NCBI RefSeq assembly: GCF_024380015.1
Contig: NZ_CP101508.1
Span: 62,001-126,000 of the forward strand
Length of the DNA stretch: 64,000 nucleotides
Source of the DNA: Photobacterium atrarenae
Lineage (GTDB): Bacteria; Pseudomonadota; Gammaproteobacteria; Enterobacterales; Vibrionaceae
Direction of reading: 5' to 3'
The position numbers were made by a program, and so were the translations under genes. Under the pieces are notes generated by a model. It searched no databases. It was not told where the DNA came from and was given only the letters and a program-made list of their open reading frames with translations. Each line of letters starts with the position of its first letter. Position 1 is the first letter of the stretch. Of the stretch, positions 44,272 through 54,168 are shown piece after piece.

Positions 44272-46722
44272 TTAGATTTCGGGCGTCATTTCTTCTCCTT
44301 TGTCTTCCCGGCTCATCACTGCCTGAATGGTCAGTTTCACTTCCGGCGATACCAGTGCGGCCAGCAGATCGGCCAGGGTTTCGACCGGGCGGGAAACGGC
44401 ATGGCAATCCTCATTCAGGTAGCCTTCGTTGCGCAGGGTTTTGACCAGGGTGGCAAAGACGCCCTTATCAAAGAACTCCGGCGCATTGATGCCGTGCAGT
44501 CGGCTTAACCGCTGGGCCATCATCTGGCTCTGTTGCTCCAGATCACTCTTCATCAGCTGCGGCTCGGAGCGCAGCAGGGTCAGGGCAATGGCATAACGCT
44601 GCAGCGTTTCGGTGATCGTCCGGGCCAGTAATTGCAGCGGACCGATGCGGGCGCTGTTGAGAGCCACTGTGTCCCCGTCGCGTAGGATCAGTCGCTGTCG
44701 CACCAGTTCATCAACCTGGGCATCAATCACCTCATTCAGCTCGGCTTTGCTGTAGCGCAAGAACAGCTCTGCTTTGAGGAACGGGTAGAGCCGCTCGACC
44801 TGCTCATGAATCGCACCGACGGACAAGTGCTGGTGCTGCACTACGATATGGGCGATCAGCGATGGCAACGCAAACAGGTGGATGATGTTGTTGCGGTAAT
44901 AGGTCATCAGGATCGATTGCTGGCGATCCAGCGACACGATATCGCCCAGGCTGTCGCGCTCGACAATAAACTTGTCCATGCTCAGGGCATGTTCGACCAG
45001 GACTGAGGTCTCATCAGTCGGAATGGTGCACTGCGATGAGTACGGCACATTACGCAGCAACTGCAGGTAACAGTCGATTTGCTGCTCCAGCTCTTCCCGG
45101 CTTAGGGCGCGCTGACGCGAGGCCAGCAGAGCCAGGGCACACAGGGTCAGGGCATTGGTCGCTGCGGCGTCATTGATGTGGGTCATCATTTTGTTGGCCA
45201 GATCATTGACCACCGGGTTGAGCCATTGCGGACGCTGCGGCTCGATCGGGTCGATATCCTGATGCCAGGTCGGGACTTGCTCGTTGAGGTAGCTGTTGAG
45301 CGGAATCGGCTCACCGAAGTTGACGTAGCCCTGGCCCAGGTTGCGCAGTTTGCGCAGGGTCCGCAGTACCTGACCAACGTTTTCCTTCTCTTTCCTTTTG
45401 CCGCGCAGCTCTTTGGCATAGGTGCCCACTTCCATCACGTGCTCATACCCGATATAGACCGGTACCAGGGTGACCGGCCGGTTCAACCCGCGCAGCATCG
45501 CCTGGATGGTCATCGACAGCATCCCGGTCTTTGCCGGTAACAGACGTCCGGTACGGGAGCGTCCGCCTTCGCTGAAGTACTCAACTGAATAGCCTTTGGC
45601 AAACAGCTCGGCCAGGTATTCGCGAAATACGGTTGAGTACAGGCGGTTGCCTTTGAAGCTGCGACGGATGAAAAACGCGCCGCCGCGGCGGAAAATCGGC
45701 CCGGCAGGGAAGAAGTTGAGGTTGATCCCGGCGGCAATGTGTGGTGGCACCATGCCTTCGCGATACAGTACGTAAGAGAGCAGCAGATAATCCATGTGGC
45801 TGCGGTGGCAGGGAACATAGACAATTTCATGGCCGTCCTGGGCCAGCTGGCGGACGCGTTGGGCATTGTGGACATTCAGGCCCTGGTAGAGCTTGTTCCA
45901 CAGCCAGCCGAGGAAGCGATCACCACGCTTGATCAGCGAGTAGGAGAAATTGGCGGCAATCTCTTCCATCATGTCGATGGCTTCTTTGCGCACTTTTTCG
46001 ATCGGTACATCGCGGCTCTGGGCCTCTTCGGTGACGACTTTTTCAATCGCTTTGGAAGCCAGCAGGCGCTTGAACAGCATATGGCGATCCGGCAGTTTAG
46101 GGCCGGAAGCTGCCAGTTGCTGACGGGAGAAGTGGATCCGGGCGACCCGGGCCAGCTTGTGGGCAATGGAGTCATCGGTGCCATGGCGATCGGCCATGTA
46201 GCGCAGTGATACCGGGGTGCTCAGGCGTACCATGCTGTCCCGGCCGCTGCCGAGCACGGCAACAAACTTTTCCGGCCCGTTGAGCGGGCGCAACGACGGC
46301 TTCTGGTTCTCTTCCCGGCCCGGCTTACGGCCCCAGAGAATGGCGGCCGGTACCACCTGAACATCCAGTTCGGGATCTTGTTTATGTTGCTCAAGTAATG
46401 CGGTAAACAGGGCCAGCGATGCTTTGGGCAGTTCGCCGTCCGAGCCGAACACGCTCGGGCCGTCAGCGACATAGACGAAGCGATCAAACAACTGGCCACC
46501 CAGCGCCAGCGGGGCCAGGGGGTCGGGCAAACCCAGCGTCAGGGCACTGCTGCGCAGGGTCATTAAATCCGTATTCGAGCGGAATGGCAGGATATAAATA
46601 ATAGGACGGGATAAGTCCAGTGCCAGATCCGCGACCGGGTCTGAAGGTATAGAATGAGTTTTGACCAACAGAGAAAGCGGCAAATTCAATACTTTTCGAT
46701 AAACTTTCTGCCAATTTGACAT
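44272..46722 (-). CDS. plsB: Glycerol-3-phosphate acyltransferase PlsB
   Basis: 816 residues, the length of the E. coli enzyme. The acyltransferase H-x4-D motif is [20 protein letters not shown] (near residue 305), followed by [19 protein letters not shown] and [20 protein letters not shown]. PlsB acylates position 1 of glycerol-3-phosphate at the inner membrane, the first step of phospholipid synthesis, drawing on the substrate also handled by the glp genes at 36-42 kb. The ATG at 46722 matches family length. It is divergent from lexA with 322 bases between, as in enterics. Confidence 0.96.
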   Translation of the reverse strand: MSNWQKVYRKVLNLPLSLLVKTHSIPSDPVADLALDLSRPIIYILPFRSNTDLMTLRSSALTLGLPDPLAPLALGGQLFDRFVYVADGPSVFGSDGELPKASLALFTALLEQHKQDPELDVQVVPAAILWGRKPGREENQKPSLRPLNGPEKFVAVLGSGRDSMVRLSTPVSLRYMADRHGTDDSIAHKLARVARIHFSRQQLAASGPKLPDRHMLFKRLLASKAIEKVVTEEAQSRDVPIEKVRKEAIDMMEEIAANFSYSLIKRGDRFLGWLWNKLYQGLNVHNAQRVRQLAQDGHEIVYVPCHRSHMDYLLLSYVLYREGMVPPHIAAGINLNFFPAGPIFRRGGAFFIRRSFKGNRLYSTVFREYLAELFAKGYSVEYFSEGGRSRTGRLLPAKTGMLSMTIQAMLRGLNRPVTLVPVYIGYEHVMEVGTYAKELRGKRKEKENVGQVLRTLRKLRNLGQGYVNFGEPIPLNSYLNEQVPTWHQDIDPIEPQRPQWLNPVVNDLANKMMTHINDAAATNALTLCALALLASRQRALSREELEQQIDCYLQLLRNVPYSSQCTIPTDETSVLVEHALSMDKFIVERDSLGDIVSLDRQQSILMTYYRNNIIHLFALPSLIAHIVVQHQHLSVGAIHEQVERLYPFLKAELFLRYSKAELNEVIDAQVDELVRQRLILRDGDTVALNSARIGPLQLLARTITETLQRYAIALTLLRSEPQLMKSDLEQQSQMMAQRLSRLHGINAPEFFDKGVFATLVKTLRNEGYLNEDCHAVSRPVETLADLLAALVSPEVKLTIQAVMSREDKGEEMTPEI

Positions 46723-46999
46723 ATATTTACTAGCCTCGAAATCCTAATGCGTGGCAAGGATAGCAGAAAATGCCACGTATGATGCGCTGAAATACCACAT
46801 CCTGATGGTGAAAGATCAGATTTCAGCAGATTTTGTGCTAACCCATTGTTTCTTTGTTGTAGAGATCAAGAGAGCCGGTGATTTCGGGGTAGAAGGCAGC
46901 GCGTTCGGAACACAGAGCCGACAGGCTGGACCAGCTGAGTAGCTATGGCCGGGAAAATTGCTCTTTTCGTAAACAATTGTCTTTTCAACTTTGTTAACA

Positions 47000-47035
47000 C
47001 TGGATATACTCACAGTGAACTGTATAAAAAGACAG
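47000..47035 (+). promoter_or_regulatory. Two LexA (SOS) boxes before lexA
   Basis: Box 1 CTGGATATACTCACAG (47000-47015) and box 2 CTGTATAAAAAGACAG (47020-47035) each show CTG-N10-CAG with an AT-rich core. They abut in tandem four bases apart and end nine bases before the lexA ATG, the same double arrangement as E. coli lexA. Box 1 has CTGG in place of CTGT. Confidence 0.92.
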
Positions 47036-47044
47036 GATAGAGCC

Positions 47045-47665
47045 ATGAAGCCGTTAACGCCGCGCCAACAAGAAGTCTTTGACTTGATCAAAGCCAGGAT
47101 TGAAGAGTCCGGAATGCCGCCAACACGCGCTGAGATTGCCCGTGAGTTGGGTTTCCGCTCGGCCAACGCTGCCGAAGAGCATCTCAAGGCGCTGGCCCGT
47201 AAAGAAGTGATCGAAATTATTCCCGGTGCATCCCGTGGGATCCGCGTGCTGGGCATGCACGGTGAGGATGCAGACCAGGGGCTTCCCCTGATTGGCCAGG
47301 TCGCGGCGGGTGAGCCTATCCTGGCTCAGGAGCACGTGGAAACCCATTATGAGGTTGACCCGGCCCTGTTTAAACCGCGTGCCGATTTCCTGCTGCGGGT
47401 GAACGGGATGAGTATGAAAGATATCGGGATTATGGATGGTGATTTGCTGGCCGTGCATAAAACCCAGGATGTCCGCAACGGCCAGGTCGTGGTGGCCCGG
47501 GTTGAAGATGATGTGACCGTGAAGCGCCTGGAGCGTCAAGGGGCTCAGGTATTGTTGCATGCCGAGAATGAAGCCTTTGCACCGATTGTGGTCGATCTCA
47601 ACCAGCAACAGCTGACGATTGAGGGCATCGCGGTCGGGGTGATCCGCAATACCGACTGGATGTAA
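47045..47665 (+). CDS. lexA: SOS repressor LexA
   Basis: 206 residues. The winged helix-turn-helix ([40 protein letters not shown]) is followed by the cleavage site Ala-Gly in [10 protein letters not shown] (near residue 88), the catalytic Ser in [14 protein letters not shown] and the Lys in [10 protein letters not shown]. LexA represses SOS genes and cleaves itself when RecA filaments form. ATG 47045 gives [11 protein letters not shown]. Unlike E. coli, dinF does not follow; it lies 10 kb away at 56.8 kb. Confidence 0.98.
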   Translation: MKPLTPRQQEVFDLIKARIEESGMPPTRAEIARELGFRSANAAEEHLKALARKEVIEIIPGASRGIRVLGMHGEDADQGLPLIGQVAAGEPILAQEHVETHYEVDPALFKPRADFLLRVNGMSMKDIGIMDGDLLAVHKTQDVRNGQVVVARVEDDVTVKRLERQGAQVLLHAENEAFAPIVVDLNQQQLTIEGIAVGVIRNTDWM

Positions 47666-47698
47666 ACGCTCCGGCGTCCGCCCAGGAGACTCACTTGG

Positions 47699-47729
47699 AA
47701 ATCGTCAGGCAAAAACCTGGCGATTTTTT
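47699..47729 (+). terminator. Terminator of lexA
   Basis: AAATCGTCAGG (47699-47709) pairs, with one G-T wobble, to CCTGGCGATTT, and six T follow. It lies 34 bases after the stop. Confidence 0.85.
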
Positions 47730-47749
47730 GTCTCCGGGTCTTTACAAAG

Positions 47750-47768
47750 CTTAATGATAGTCATTATC
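47750..47768. promoter_or_regulatory. Fur box before the methyltransferase gene
   Basis: The 19 bases CTTAATGATAGTCATTATC match 16 of 19 positions of the classical Fur consensus GATAATGATAATCATTATC. A TTTACA (47741-47746) just upstream is a plausible -35, so the box overlaps the promoter of the gene starting at 47797. Confidence 0.82.
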
Positions 47769-47796
47769 ATCCACTCATGATCAGATGGAGATGATA

Positions 47797-48594
47797 ATGA
47801 CCAAAACTTCCCGTTACCACATCCCGACAGCGCTGCTGCAACCTTTATGGCTCCGGAGTCGCGAAAGCCTCGAGGATGATGGTCTGATCTATGATCCGGT
47901 TGCCGCCGCAGCGTGTAACCAGTGCCATTTAAAGCCGGACTGTCTCAGTGGCAACGTCAATGCCCGCCAGCTGCTGCACGCTACACTGACGTTGCAATGT
48001 GATCGTCTGGTTCAGCAATTTTTGCGTCGTCATCCCAATGGCTGGATCATCAATGTTGGTGCGGGTCTTGATACCCGGTTTTACCGGCTGGATAACGGCC
48101 GTTGCCGCTGGTTTGAGCTCGATACTGATGAGAACCTGTTGTGGCGTGAGCGCCTGTTCCACCGCAGCGAGCGTTACACCATGCGGCCGGGATCGGTCAC
48201 CGAGCTGTCTTGGCTGAAATCGCTGCCGGTGATGGGCAATGCACCGGTCCTGCTGCTGTGCGATCAGGCACTGCTGCAGTGCACGGAGACCGAGCTGGCG
48301 CATTTCGTTCAGCAAATTGGCTGCCACTTCAGCCAGATTGAAGTGTGCCTGGTGATTGCCGGGGATCGCTGTGGCTCAGCGCTGGCCGGTCGAATGGGGT
48401 CCGGACAGTACCAGCACGGCTACAAAGATCCGGTGCGCCAAATTCTGAGCTGGCTGCCGTGGAGCGAGGTGATCAGCAGTCACAGCCCGCTGGAACAAGC
48501 TTGTCCACGTTGGCGGCCCTGGCAGCGGTGGCTGGCAAAAGTGCCCAGCCTGAAATATCGCCTGACGCCGGTATTGGTTCATTTTCGGCTGTAA
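47797..48594 (+). CDS. Class I SAM-dependent methyltransferase, LCM/PPM1-like, Fur-controlled
   Basis: 265 residues. The fold resembles the leucine carboxymethyltransferase group: WLRSRESLEDDGLIYDPVAA near the start, the SAM motif WIINVGAGLDTRFYRL (near residue 85), and WFELDTDENLLWRE for the ribose-binding acid. A small cysteine cluster CNQCHLKPDC lies at about residues 40-49. GGAG six bases before ATG 47797 sets the start; two upstream ATG codons are closer to no site. The Fur box implies expression under iron shortage. Related proteins act on polyketides and other small molecules; the substrate here is unknown. It is a single gene after lexA. Confidence 0.85.
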   Translation: MTKTSRYHIPTALLQPLWLRSRESLEDDGLIYDPVAAAACNQCHLKPDCLSGNVNARQLLHATLTLQCDRLVQQFLRRHPNGWIINVGAGLDTRFYRLDNGRCRWFELDTDENLLWRERLFHRSERYTMRPGSVTELSWLKSLPVMGNAPVLLLCDQALLQCTETELAHFVQQIGCHFSQIEVCLVIAGDRCGSALAGRMGSGQYQHGYKDPVRQILSWLPWSEVISSHSPLEQACPRWRPWQRWLAKVPSLKYRLTPVLVHFRL

Positions 48595-48876
48595 TGACCG
48601 GACACGCATTGTTCCCCTTCCATATCTTGCCTTGAAACGACTCATTTCCTGCTTTTTACCGGTTCAGCAACAGGCATCCCGTCATCGGCGTCTGCGAACG
48701 CAGGCGGTTGATTTTTTTTAGCCATTTTTTTGCTGATCTTTTCCTTTTTGTCCTAAGTTGAATGTAAACAAAGTGTTAATCATGTTGGTGTGATTTTGCC
48801 TGCTGGACGGGCTGGCAAACCACACATTTTGCGCTGCGCTGGAATGGGTTGAGGCGCTGGAAAAGGAGGGATTGCG

Positions 48877-50028
48877 GTGAAAATTCGCAAATGGCTCTGC
48901 GGGTTACCGGCTGCCGGACTGGCATGGTCGGTGGCTGCCGAAACGGATTCGATGCGCTTGAACATGACGGCCGGGGTCACCGATGTCAGTCAGCGAGTCT
49001 ACGATCTTCACATGACCATTCTCTACATCTGCGTGGCTATCGGCATTGTCGTTTTCGGGGTGATGTTCTGGGCGATCCTTCATCACCGCAAATCAAAAGG
49101 GGCCGTTGCTGCCTCATTCCACGAAAGTACCAAGGTAGAAATCCTCTGGACCCTGATTCCGTTTGTGATCCTGATCCTGATGGCCATTCCGGCCACTCAA
49201 ACCCTGCTGGCGATGGAAGACACCACTGAGTCGGACATCACAGTGCAGATCACCGGTTCGCAATGGAAATGGCATTATCGCTATTTTGATGAAGATGTTG
49301 AATTTTACTCGCTGTTAGCAACCACCAGGGCGCAGATCGCCAATGAGCGGGATAAGCGTGACAATTATTTGCTGGAAGTCAACCGGCCGCTAGTGCTTCC
49401 GATTGGCAAAAAAGTGCGCTTTCTAATTACCTCACAGGATGTGATCCACTCCTGGTGGGTGCCGGATTTTGCGGTTAAGAAAGACGCCAACCCGGGTTTT
49501 ATCAATGAAGCCTGGACCCGGATCGACAAGCCGGGGGTCTACCGCGGCCAGTGTGCTGAGCTGTGTGGCAAGGACCACGGCTTTATGCCGATTGTGGTGA
49601 TAGCCAAGTCGCAGGATGAATACCAGCAGTGGCTGCAGGCCACCAAAACTGCCCAGCGGGCTGCGTATGAGGAAGAGCAGCGCCTGCTGGCGATGGAAAT
49701 GAGCATGGATGAGCTGATGAGCCTGGGTGAGCAGGTTTACGGCACCCGTTGCGCGATGTGCCACCAGATCAATGGCGAGGGGATCCCGGGTGCCTTCCCG
49801 GCGCTTGCCGGTCAGGGGGTCTCGATTGATCCGGCGCGTAAGCTCGAGCATATCAGCCTGGTCGTCCATGGCCGCAGCGGAACGGCGATGCAGGCGTTTG
49901 GCCCGCAATTGAGCCTGAAAGAGCTGGCGGCGGTGATCACCTATGAACGGAATGCCTGGGGCAATAACACCGGCGAGTCCGTACAGGCGGCGGAAGTGCA
50001 GGCTGTGATGGATGGCAAAGCGCTTTAA
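48877..50028 (+). CDS. coxB: Cytochrome c oxidase subunit II with fused cytochrome c domain
   Basis: 383 residues. The N-terminus is signal-peptide-like (MKIRKWLCGLPAAGLAWSVA), followed by two membrane helices (LYICVAIGIVVFGVMFWAIL and LWTLIPFVILILMAIPATQT). The CuA site is complete: His in SQDVIHSWWVPDF, then GQCAELCGKDHGFMP. A class I cytochrome c domain follows (CAMCHQINGEGIPG near residue 291, and a distal Met). The subunit receives electrons from cytochrome c on the periplasmic side. GTG 48877 follows AAAGGAGG. First gene of the cox operon. The 280 bases upstream (48595-48876) hold its promoter and no other gene. Confidence 0.96.
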   Translation: MKIRKWLCGLPAAGLAWSVAAETDSMRLNMTAGVTDVSQRVYDLHMTILYICVAIGIVVFGVMFWAILHHRKSKGAVAASFHESTKVEILWTLIPFVILILMAIPATQTLLAMEDTTESDITVQITGSQWKWHYRYFDEDVEFYSLLATTRAQIANERDKRDNYLLEVNRPLVLPIGKKVRFLITSQDVIHSWWVPDFAVKKDANPGFINEAWTRIDKPGVYRGQCAELCGKDHGFMPIVVIAKSQDEYQQWLQATKTAQRAAYEEEQRLLAMEMSMDELMSLGEQVYGTRCAMCHQINGEGIPGAFPALAGQGVSIDPARKLEHISLVVHGRSGTAMQAFGPQLSLKELAAVITYERNAWGNNTGESVQAAEVQAVMDGKAL

Positions 50029-50101
50029 TGGCATGTGGCTTCGGGCCAATGTTTTCAGGACACAGGTTTTTCATTCAGGGCAAGAGTTGAGGAGAACAGC
50101 G

Positions 50102-51712
50102 ATGACGGACATGTTGCGTGAGCAGGCCGGGGTGGCGGATGAACGGACAACCGAGCATGAACATCATGACCATCCTCAATCCGGGTTCAAGCGCTGGCTG
50201 CTGACGACCAACCATAAGGATATCGGCTCGCTGTACCTGATGTTTAGTTTTGCCATGTTCCTGATCGGCGGGGCAATGGCGATGGTGATCCGCGCTGAGC
50301 TGTTTCAGCCGGGGTTGCAGCTGGTGGAGCCGAACTTCTTTAACCAGATGACCACGGTGCATGGTCTGATCATGGTGTTCGGCGCGGTCATGCCGGCGTT
50401 TACCGGGCTCGCCAACTGGATGATCCCGATGATGATTGGCGCGCCGGATATGGCGTTGCCGCGGATGAACAACTGGAGCTTCTGGATCCTGCCGTTTGCC
50501 TTCACCCTGCTGCTGGCATCACTGTTTATGGAAGGGGGCGGGCCGAACTTTGGTTGGACCTTCTATGCCCCGCTCTCGACCACTTATAGCCCCGCCAGTA
50601 CCGGGCTGTTCGTGTTTGCCATCCATATCATGGGGATCAGCTCCATCATGGGGGCGATCAATGTGATTGTCACCATCGTCAACCTGCGGGCGCCGGGGAT
50701 GACTTATATGAAAATGCCGCTGTTTGTCTGGACCTGGCTGATCACTGCCTTTTTGCTGATCGCGGTGATGCCGGTGCTGGCCGGGGCTGTCACTATGGTG
50801 CTGACGGACAAATACTTCGGCACCAGCTTCTTTGATGCCGCCGGCGGTGGTGATCCGGTGATGTTCCAGCACATCTTCTGGTTCTTTGGCCACCCGGAAG
50901 TTTATATTATGATTTTGCCGAGTTTTGGTATTGTTTCGGCGATTATCCCTGCCTTTTCTCGTAAGAAGCTCTTTGGCTATAGTTCAATGGTCTATGCGAC
51001 GGCGTCGATTGCCGGGTTGAGCTTCCTGGTCTGGGCCCACCATATGTTTACCACCGGGATGCCGGTCGCCGCCGAGTTGTTCTTTATGTACTGCACCATG
51101 CTGATCTCGGTGCCGACCGGGGTCAAGGTCTTCAACTGGGTGGCGACCATGTGGCGTGGTTCGCTGACGTTCGAAGTGCCGATGCTGTTTGCGATCGCCT
51201 TTATCATTTTGTTTACCATCGGTGGCTTTTCCGGCTTGATGCTGGCGATCACCCCGGCGGATTTCCAGTATCACGATACCTACTTTGTGGTGGCTCACTT
51301 CCACTATGTCCTGGTCTCCGGGGCGATTTTCTCGATTATGGCTGCGGCCTATTACTGGCTACCGAAATGGACCGGGTACATGTTCGACGAGAAGCTGGCC
51401 AAGTGGCATTTCTGGTGTTCGGTGGTGTCGGTCAACATTCTGTTTTTCCCGATGCATTTCCTGGGGTTGGCCGGGATGCCACGGCGGATCCCCGATTACG
51501 CGCTGCAATTTGCGGATATCAATGCGGTGGTCAGTATCGGCGGCTTCCTGTTCGGCCTGTCGCAGCTGATCTTCCTGGCGGTGGTGGTGAAGTGCGTGCG
51601 TGGCGGACAGCAGGCGGCGGCCAAGCCCTGGGACGGGGCCGAAGGCCTGGAGTGGACGGTTGCATCGCCGGCGCCGCACCACACCTTTACCACTCCGCCC
51701 AAGATTGATTGA
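50102..51712 (+). CDS. coxA: Cytochrome c oxidase subunit I (aa3 type)
   Basis: 536 residues with twelve hydrophobic segments. Haem and CuB ligands are visible: MTTVHGLIMVFGAVMPAF (low-spin haem a His), WFFGHPEVYIMILPSFG (CuB His and the cross-linked Tyr), WAHHMFTTGMP (two CuB His) and VAHFHYVLVSG (haem a3 and haem a His). GAGGAG upstream of ATG 50102 sets the start; the frame remains open to 50012 without support. It catalyses oxygen reduction and proton pumping. ctaG follows 21 bases later. Confidence 0.97.
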   Translation: MTDMLREQAGVADERTTEHEHHDHPQSGFKRWLLTTNHKDIGSLYLMFSFAMFLIGGAMAMVIRAELFQPGLQLVEPNFFNQMTTVHGLIMVFGAVMPAFTGLANWMIPMMIGAPDMALPRMNNWSFWILPFAFTLLLASLFMEGGGPNFGWTFYAPLSTTYSPASTGLFVFAIHIMGISSIMGAINVIVTIVNLRAPGMTYMKMPLFVWTWLITAFLLIAVMPVLAGAVTMVLTDKYFGTSFFDAAGGGDPVMFQHIFWFFGHPEVYIMILPSFGIVSAIIPAFSRKKLFGYSSMVYATASIAGLSFLVWAHHMFTTGMPVAAELFFMYCTMLISVPTGVKVFNWVATMWRGSLTFEVPMLFAIAFIILFTIGGFSGLMLAITPADFQYHDTYFVVAHFHYVLVSGAIFSIMAAAYYWLPKWTGYMFDEKLAKWHFWCSVVSVNILFFPMHFLGLAGMPRRIPDYALQFADINAVVSIGGFLFGLSQLIFLAVVVKCVRGGQQAAAKPWDGAEGLEWTVASPAPHHTFTTPPKID

Positions 51713-51733
51713 ACGCGGATATCGGAGGCACCC

Positions 51734-52312
51734 ATGCGCAGGAAAGCAGATCCAAAGGACATGAAACCGGCATCCGCCGAGCAGCGCAAGCGTCGCTCGA
51801 TCTGGTCGTTGGTCGGCCTAGCACTGGGGATGTTCGGCTTCGCGTTCGCGCTGGTGCCGCTCTACGACGTGTTTTGTGATATCACCGGGATCAACGGCAA
51901 AACCGCCTCAACCCCGACCGCAGCCAGTGAGCGGATCGATACCTCGCGGCAGGTCACGGTAGAGTTTGTCTCGTATATCAACCCTGGCGTGCAGTGGACG
52001 TTTGAGCCGGAGGTACGGCGGATGATCGTGCACCCCGGACAGACGCAAACGGTGAATTATGCCGCGCGAAACCTGGCGCAGGAGGCGAGTATCGGCCAGG
52101 CAGTACCGTCGGTCTCACCGGGTCAGGGGGCCCAGTATCTCAATAAAATCGAATGCTTTTGTTTTAACCGTCAGCCGCTGGCGGCCGGGGAGTCAGCCCG
52201 GCTGCCGTTGGTGTTCTATGTCGACCCGGCGTTGCCGGCCGACATTCACACCCTGACGCTGGCGTATACCTTGTTTCAAGCCCCGTCGAGTGAGACGGCT
52301 CAAACCCAATGA
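51734..52312 (+). CDS. ctaG: Cytochrome c oxidase assembly protein CtaG/Cox11
   Basis: 192 residues. One N-terminal membrane helix (IWSLVGLALGMFGFAFALVP) is followed by a periplasmic immunoglobulin-like domain with the copper-binding CFCF motif (NKIECFCFNRQPLAAGE, near residue 140). Cox11/CtaG delivers copper to the CuB centre of subunit I. ATG 51734 follows ATCGGAGG. It lies between coxA and coxC, the normal proteobacterial order. Confidence 0.95.
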   Translation: MRRKADPKDMKPASAEQRKRRSIWSLVGLALGMFGFAFALVPLYDVFCDITGINGKTASTPTAASERIDTSRQVTVEFVSYINPGVQWTFEPEVRRMIVHPGQTQTVNYAARNLAQEASIGQAVPSVSPGQGAQYLNKIECFCFNRQPLAAGESARLPLVFYVDPALPADIHTLTLAYTLFQAPSSETAQTQ

Positions 52313-52321
52313 GGTGGCACG

Positions 52322-53224
52322 ATGGCAAATCCCTACAGCGAACATGATCAGGCAATCCAGCCTCCCCATGAACCTTATTACGTGCCGGCGACCAGTATCT
52401 GGCCGATTGTCGGGGCGGTGGCGCTGTTCCTGATTGCCCTGGGTGCCGGGGCCACGGTCGGTGGCTTGTTTGGTGGCCAGGGGCCGTGGATCCTGCTGGT
52501 CGGGGTCGGGATTTTGCTGCTGATGGTGGTGGGCTGGTTCCGGGATGTGATCCGTGAATCTATGGGCGGGCTGTACAGTCACCAGATGGATCGCTCGTTC
52601 CGTCAGGGCATGAGCTGGTTTATTTTCTCGGAAGTGATGTTTTTTGCCGCCTTCTTCGGTGCGCTGTTCTACGCCCGGATGATTGCCGTGCCCTGGCTCG
52701 GCGGGGCCGGCAATAACGCCATGACCCACGCGGTCCTATGGCCGGATTTTGTTGCTCAGTGGCCCTTGGTGGTAACGCCGGGCGGTACCACGACCGAGGC
52801 GATGGGGGCGCTCGGGCTGCCACTATATAACACGCTGATCCTGCTGACATCCTCGGTCACGGTGCATATTGCTCATACCGCGCTGGAGGAGGATAACCGG
52901 CCGCGCCTGACCTTGTTCCTGTTGCTGACTGTCTTGCTCGGCAGCCTGTTTGTCTACCTGCAGGGGGTGGAATATGTCCATGCCTATCATGAGTTGGGAT
53001 TGACCCTGGATGCCGGGGTGTATGGCAATACTTTCTTTCTGTTGACCGGATTTCATGGCATGCACGTGACCCTGGGGACGGTGATCCTGTTTGTGGTCTG
53101 GTTGCGGGTGCTGCGTGGCCACTTCTCGTCTGAGAAGCATTTTGCCTTCCAGGCCGGGGCCTGGTACTGGCACTTTGTCGACGTGGTTTGGCTCGGGCTG
53201 TTTGTGTTCGTGTATATCCTCTGA
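52322..53224 (+). CDS. coxC: Cytochrome c oxidase subunit III
   Basis: 300 residues with seven hydrophobic segments. Typical stretches are YYVPATSIWPIVGAVALFLI at the N-terminus, GMSWFIFSEVMFFAAFFGAL, YAYHELGLT-like VEYVHAYHELGLTLDAGVYG, FFLLTGFHGMHVTLGTVILF and WYWHFVDVVWLGLFVFVYIL. It stabilises the aa3 complex and the proton uptake path. Gap of nine bases from ctaG. It faces the minus-strand DUF2909 gene. Confidence 0.96.
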   Translation: MANPYSEHDQAIQPPHEPYYVPATSIWPIVGAVALFLIALGAGATVGGLFGGQGPWILLVGVGILLLMVVGWFRDVIRESMGGLYSHQMDRSFRQGMSWFIFSEVMFFAAFFGALFYARMIAVPWLGGAGNNAMTHAVLWPDFVAQWPLVVTPGGTTTEAMGALGLPLYNTLILLTSSVTVHIAHTALEEDNRPRLTLFLLLTVLLGSLFVYLQGVEYVHAYHELGLTLDAGVYGNTFFLLTGFHGMHVTLGTVILFVVWLRVLRGHFSSEKHFAFQAGAWYWHFVDVVWLGLFVFVYIL

Positions 53225-53247
53225 TGGTCGGTGGTTTATCTCGCCGG

Positions 53248-53454
53248 TCAGTAGGGACGGGGGTTGGGCGTGATATAGCCGGTGGCCAGCGCAATGAGCA
53301 GCAGGGCGAACAGCAATACTGAGATCAGCAGCCGCCGACCGAGGTGGCGGCTCATCGGTTGGCCCTCCCGGCCCTTGAGCATCACCGGCAACGCCCGGAA
53401 CAGGTTGAGGATGATGAAAATCAGCAGACAGACAGCAAGGGCTTTTAGCAACAT
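53248..53454 (-). CDS. DUF2909 small membrane protein
   Basis: 68 residues with two hydrophobic segments (ALAVCLLIFIILNLFRALPV and RRLLISVLLFALLLIALATG) joined by a basic loop (KGREGQPMSRHLGR). This is the DUF2909 family, which repeatedly occurs inside cytochrome c oxidase clusters; its role is unknown. GGAG six bases upstream supports ATG 53454. It is the only minus-strand gene within the cox cluster and is divergent from the SURF1 gene with 27 bases between starts. Confidence 0.87.
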   Translation of the reverse strand: MLLKALAVCLLIFIILNLFRALPVMLKGREGQPMSRHLGRRLLISVLLFALLLIALATGYITPNPRPY

Positions 53455-53481
53455 TGGCGCTCCATGGAATGACAGGTAAGT

Positions 53482-54168
53482 ATGCGACGGATTGGGTTCA
53501 TCTTTTTTACTGTGGTGGTCCTGGCGACATTGGTCAAGCTGGGGATGTGGCAAATGTCACGGGCGCAGGAAAAAGAGAGCCTCAGTGTGGCGCTGAAATA
53601 CCGGGGTGAGCAAACTTATTTCAGCCTGGCGAGTTTGCCGGGCGATCCGCGCTGGTACCGTCTGACCCTGCGTGGTCGCTTTGATCACCGCCAGGCGGTG
53701 TTGCTGGATAACCAGTTGTATCGGGGCCAGGCCGGCTATCATCTGCTGTATCCCTTTGCTGCCGAAGATGGCTGGGTATTGGTCAATCTGGGCTGGATTG
53801 CGGCACCGACCTACCGGGATCAGATCCCGGTCCTGCCCGAGCACCATGGTGAGATGCGGATCACCGGGGTGATTGCCCCGGCCTCAACCTTGCCGGAGCT
53901 GGCGGCGACAGTGCCGGAGCAGCTCGGGGCCGGGGGGCCGCTGCGGGTACAGAACCTTGATCCGGTTGAGTTGGGCGAAATGATGGGACTGGCTCTGCAG
54001 CCCTGGGTGCTGCAAATCGAGCCGGACAGTCCGGTGGCGTTGCAGCAGACCTGGACCCCGGTGGTGATGGGGCCGCATAAGCATTATGCCTATGCGGCGC
54101 AGTGGTTCCTGATGGCGCTGGCCATTGGGGTGGCCGCATGGTGGTGGCTGAGACGGAGCAAGGGATGA
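53482..54168 (+). CDS. SURF1-family oxidase biogenesis protein
   Basis: 228 residues with one membrane helix at each end (IGFIFFTVVVLATLVKLGMW and QWFLMALAIGVAAWWWLRRS) and a periplasmic domain between. SURF1 signatures: LGMWQMSRAQEKE, RWYRLTLRGRFDHRQAVLLD, GYHLLYPF and VLVNLGWIAAPTYRD. SURF1/ShyA helps insertion of haem a into subunit I. Its stop overlaps the start of the next gene (ATGA), so the two are coupled. Confidence 0.92.
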   Translation: MRRIGFIFFTVVVLATLVKLGMWQMSRAQEKESLSVALKYRGEQTYFSLASLPGDPRWYRLTLRGRFDHRQAVLLDNQLYRGQAGYHLLYPFAAEDGWVLVNLGWIAAPTYRDQIPVLPEHHGEMRITGVIAPASTLPELAATVPEQLGAGGPLRVQNLDPVELGEMMGLALQPWVLQIEPDSPVALQQTWTPVVMGPHKHYAYAAQWFLMALAIGVAAWWWLRRSKG

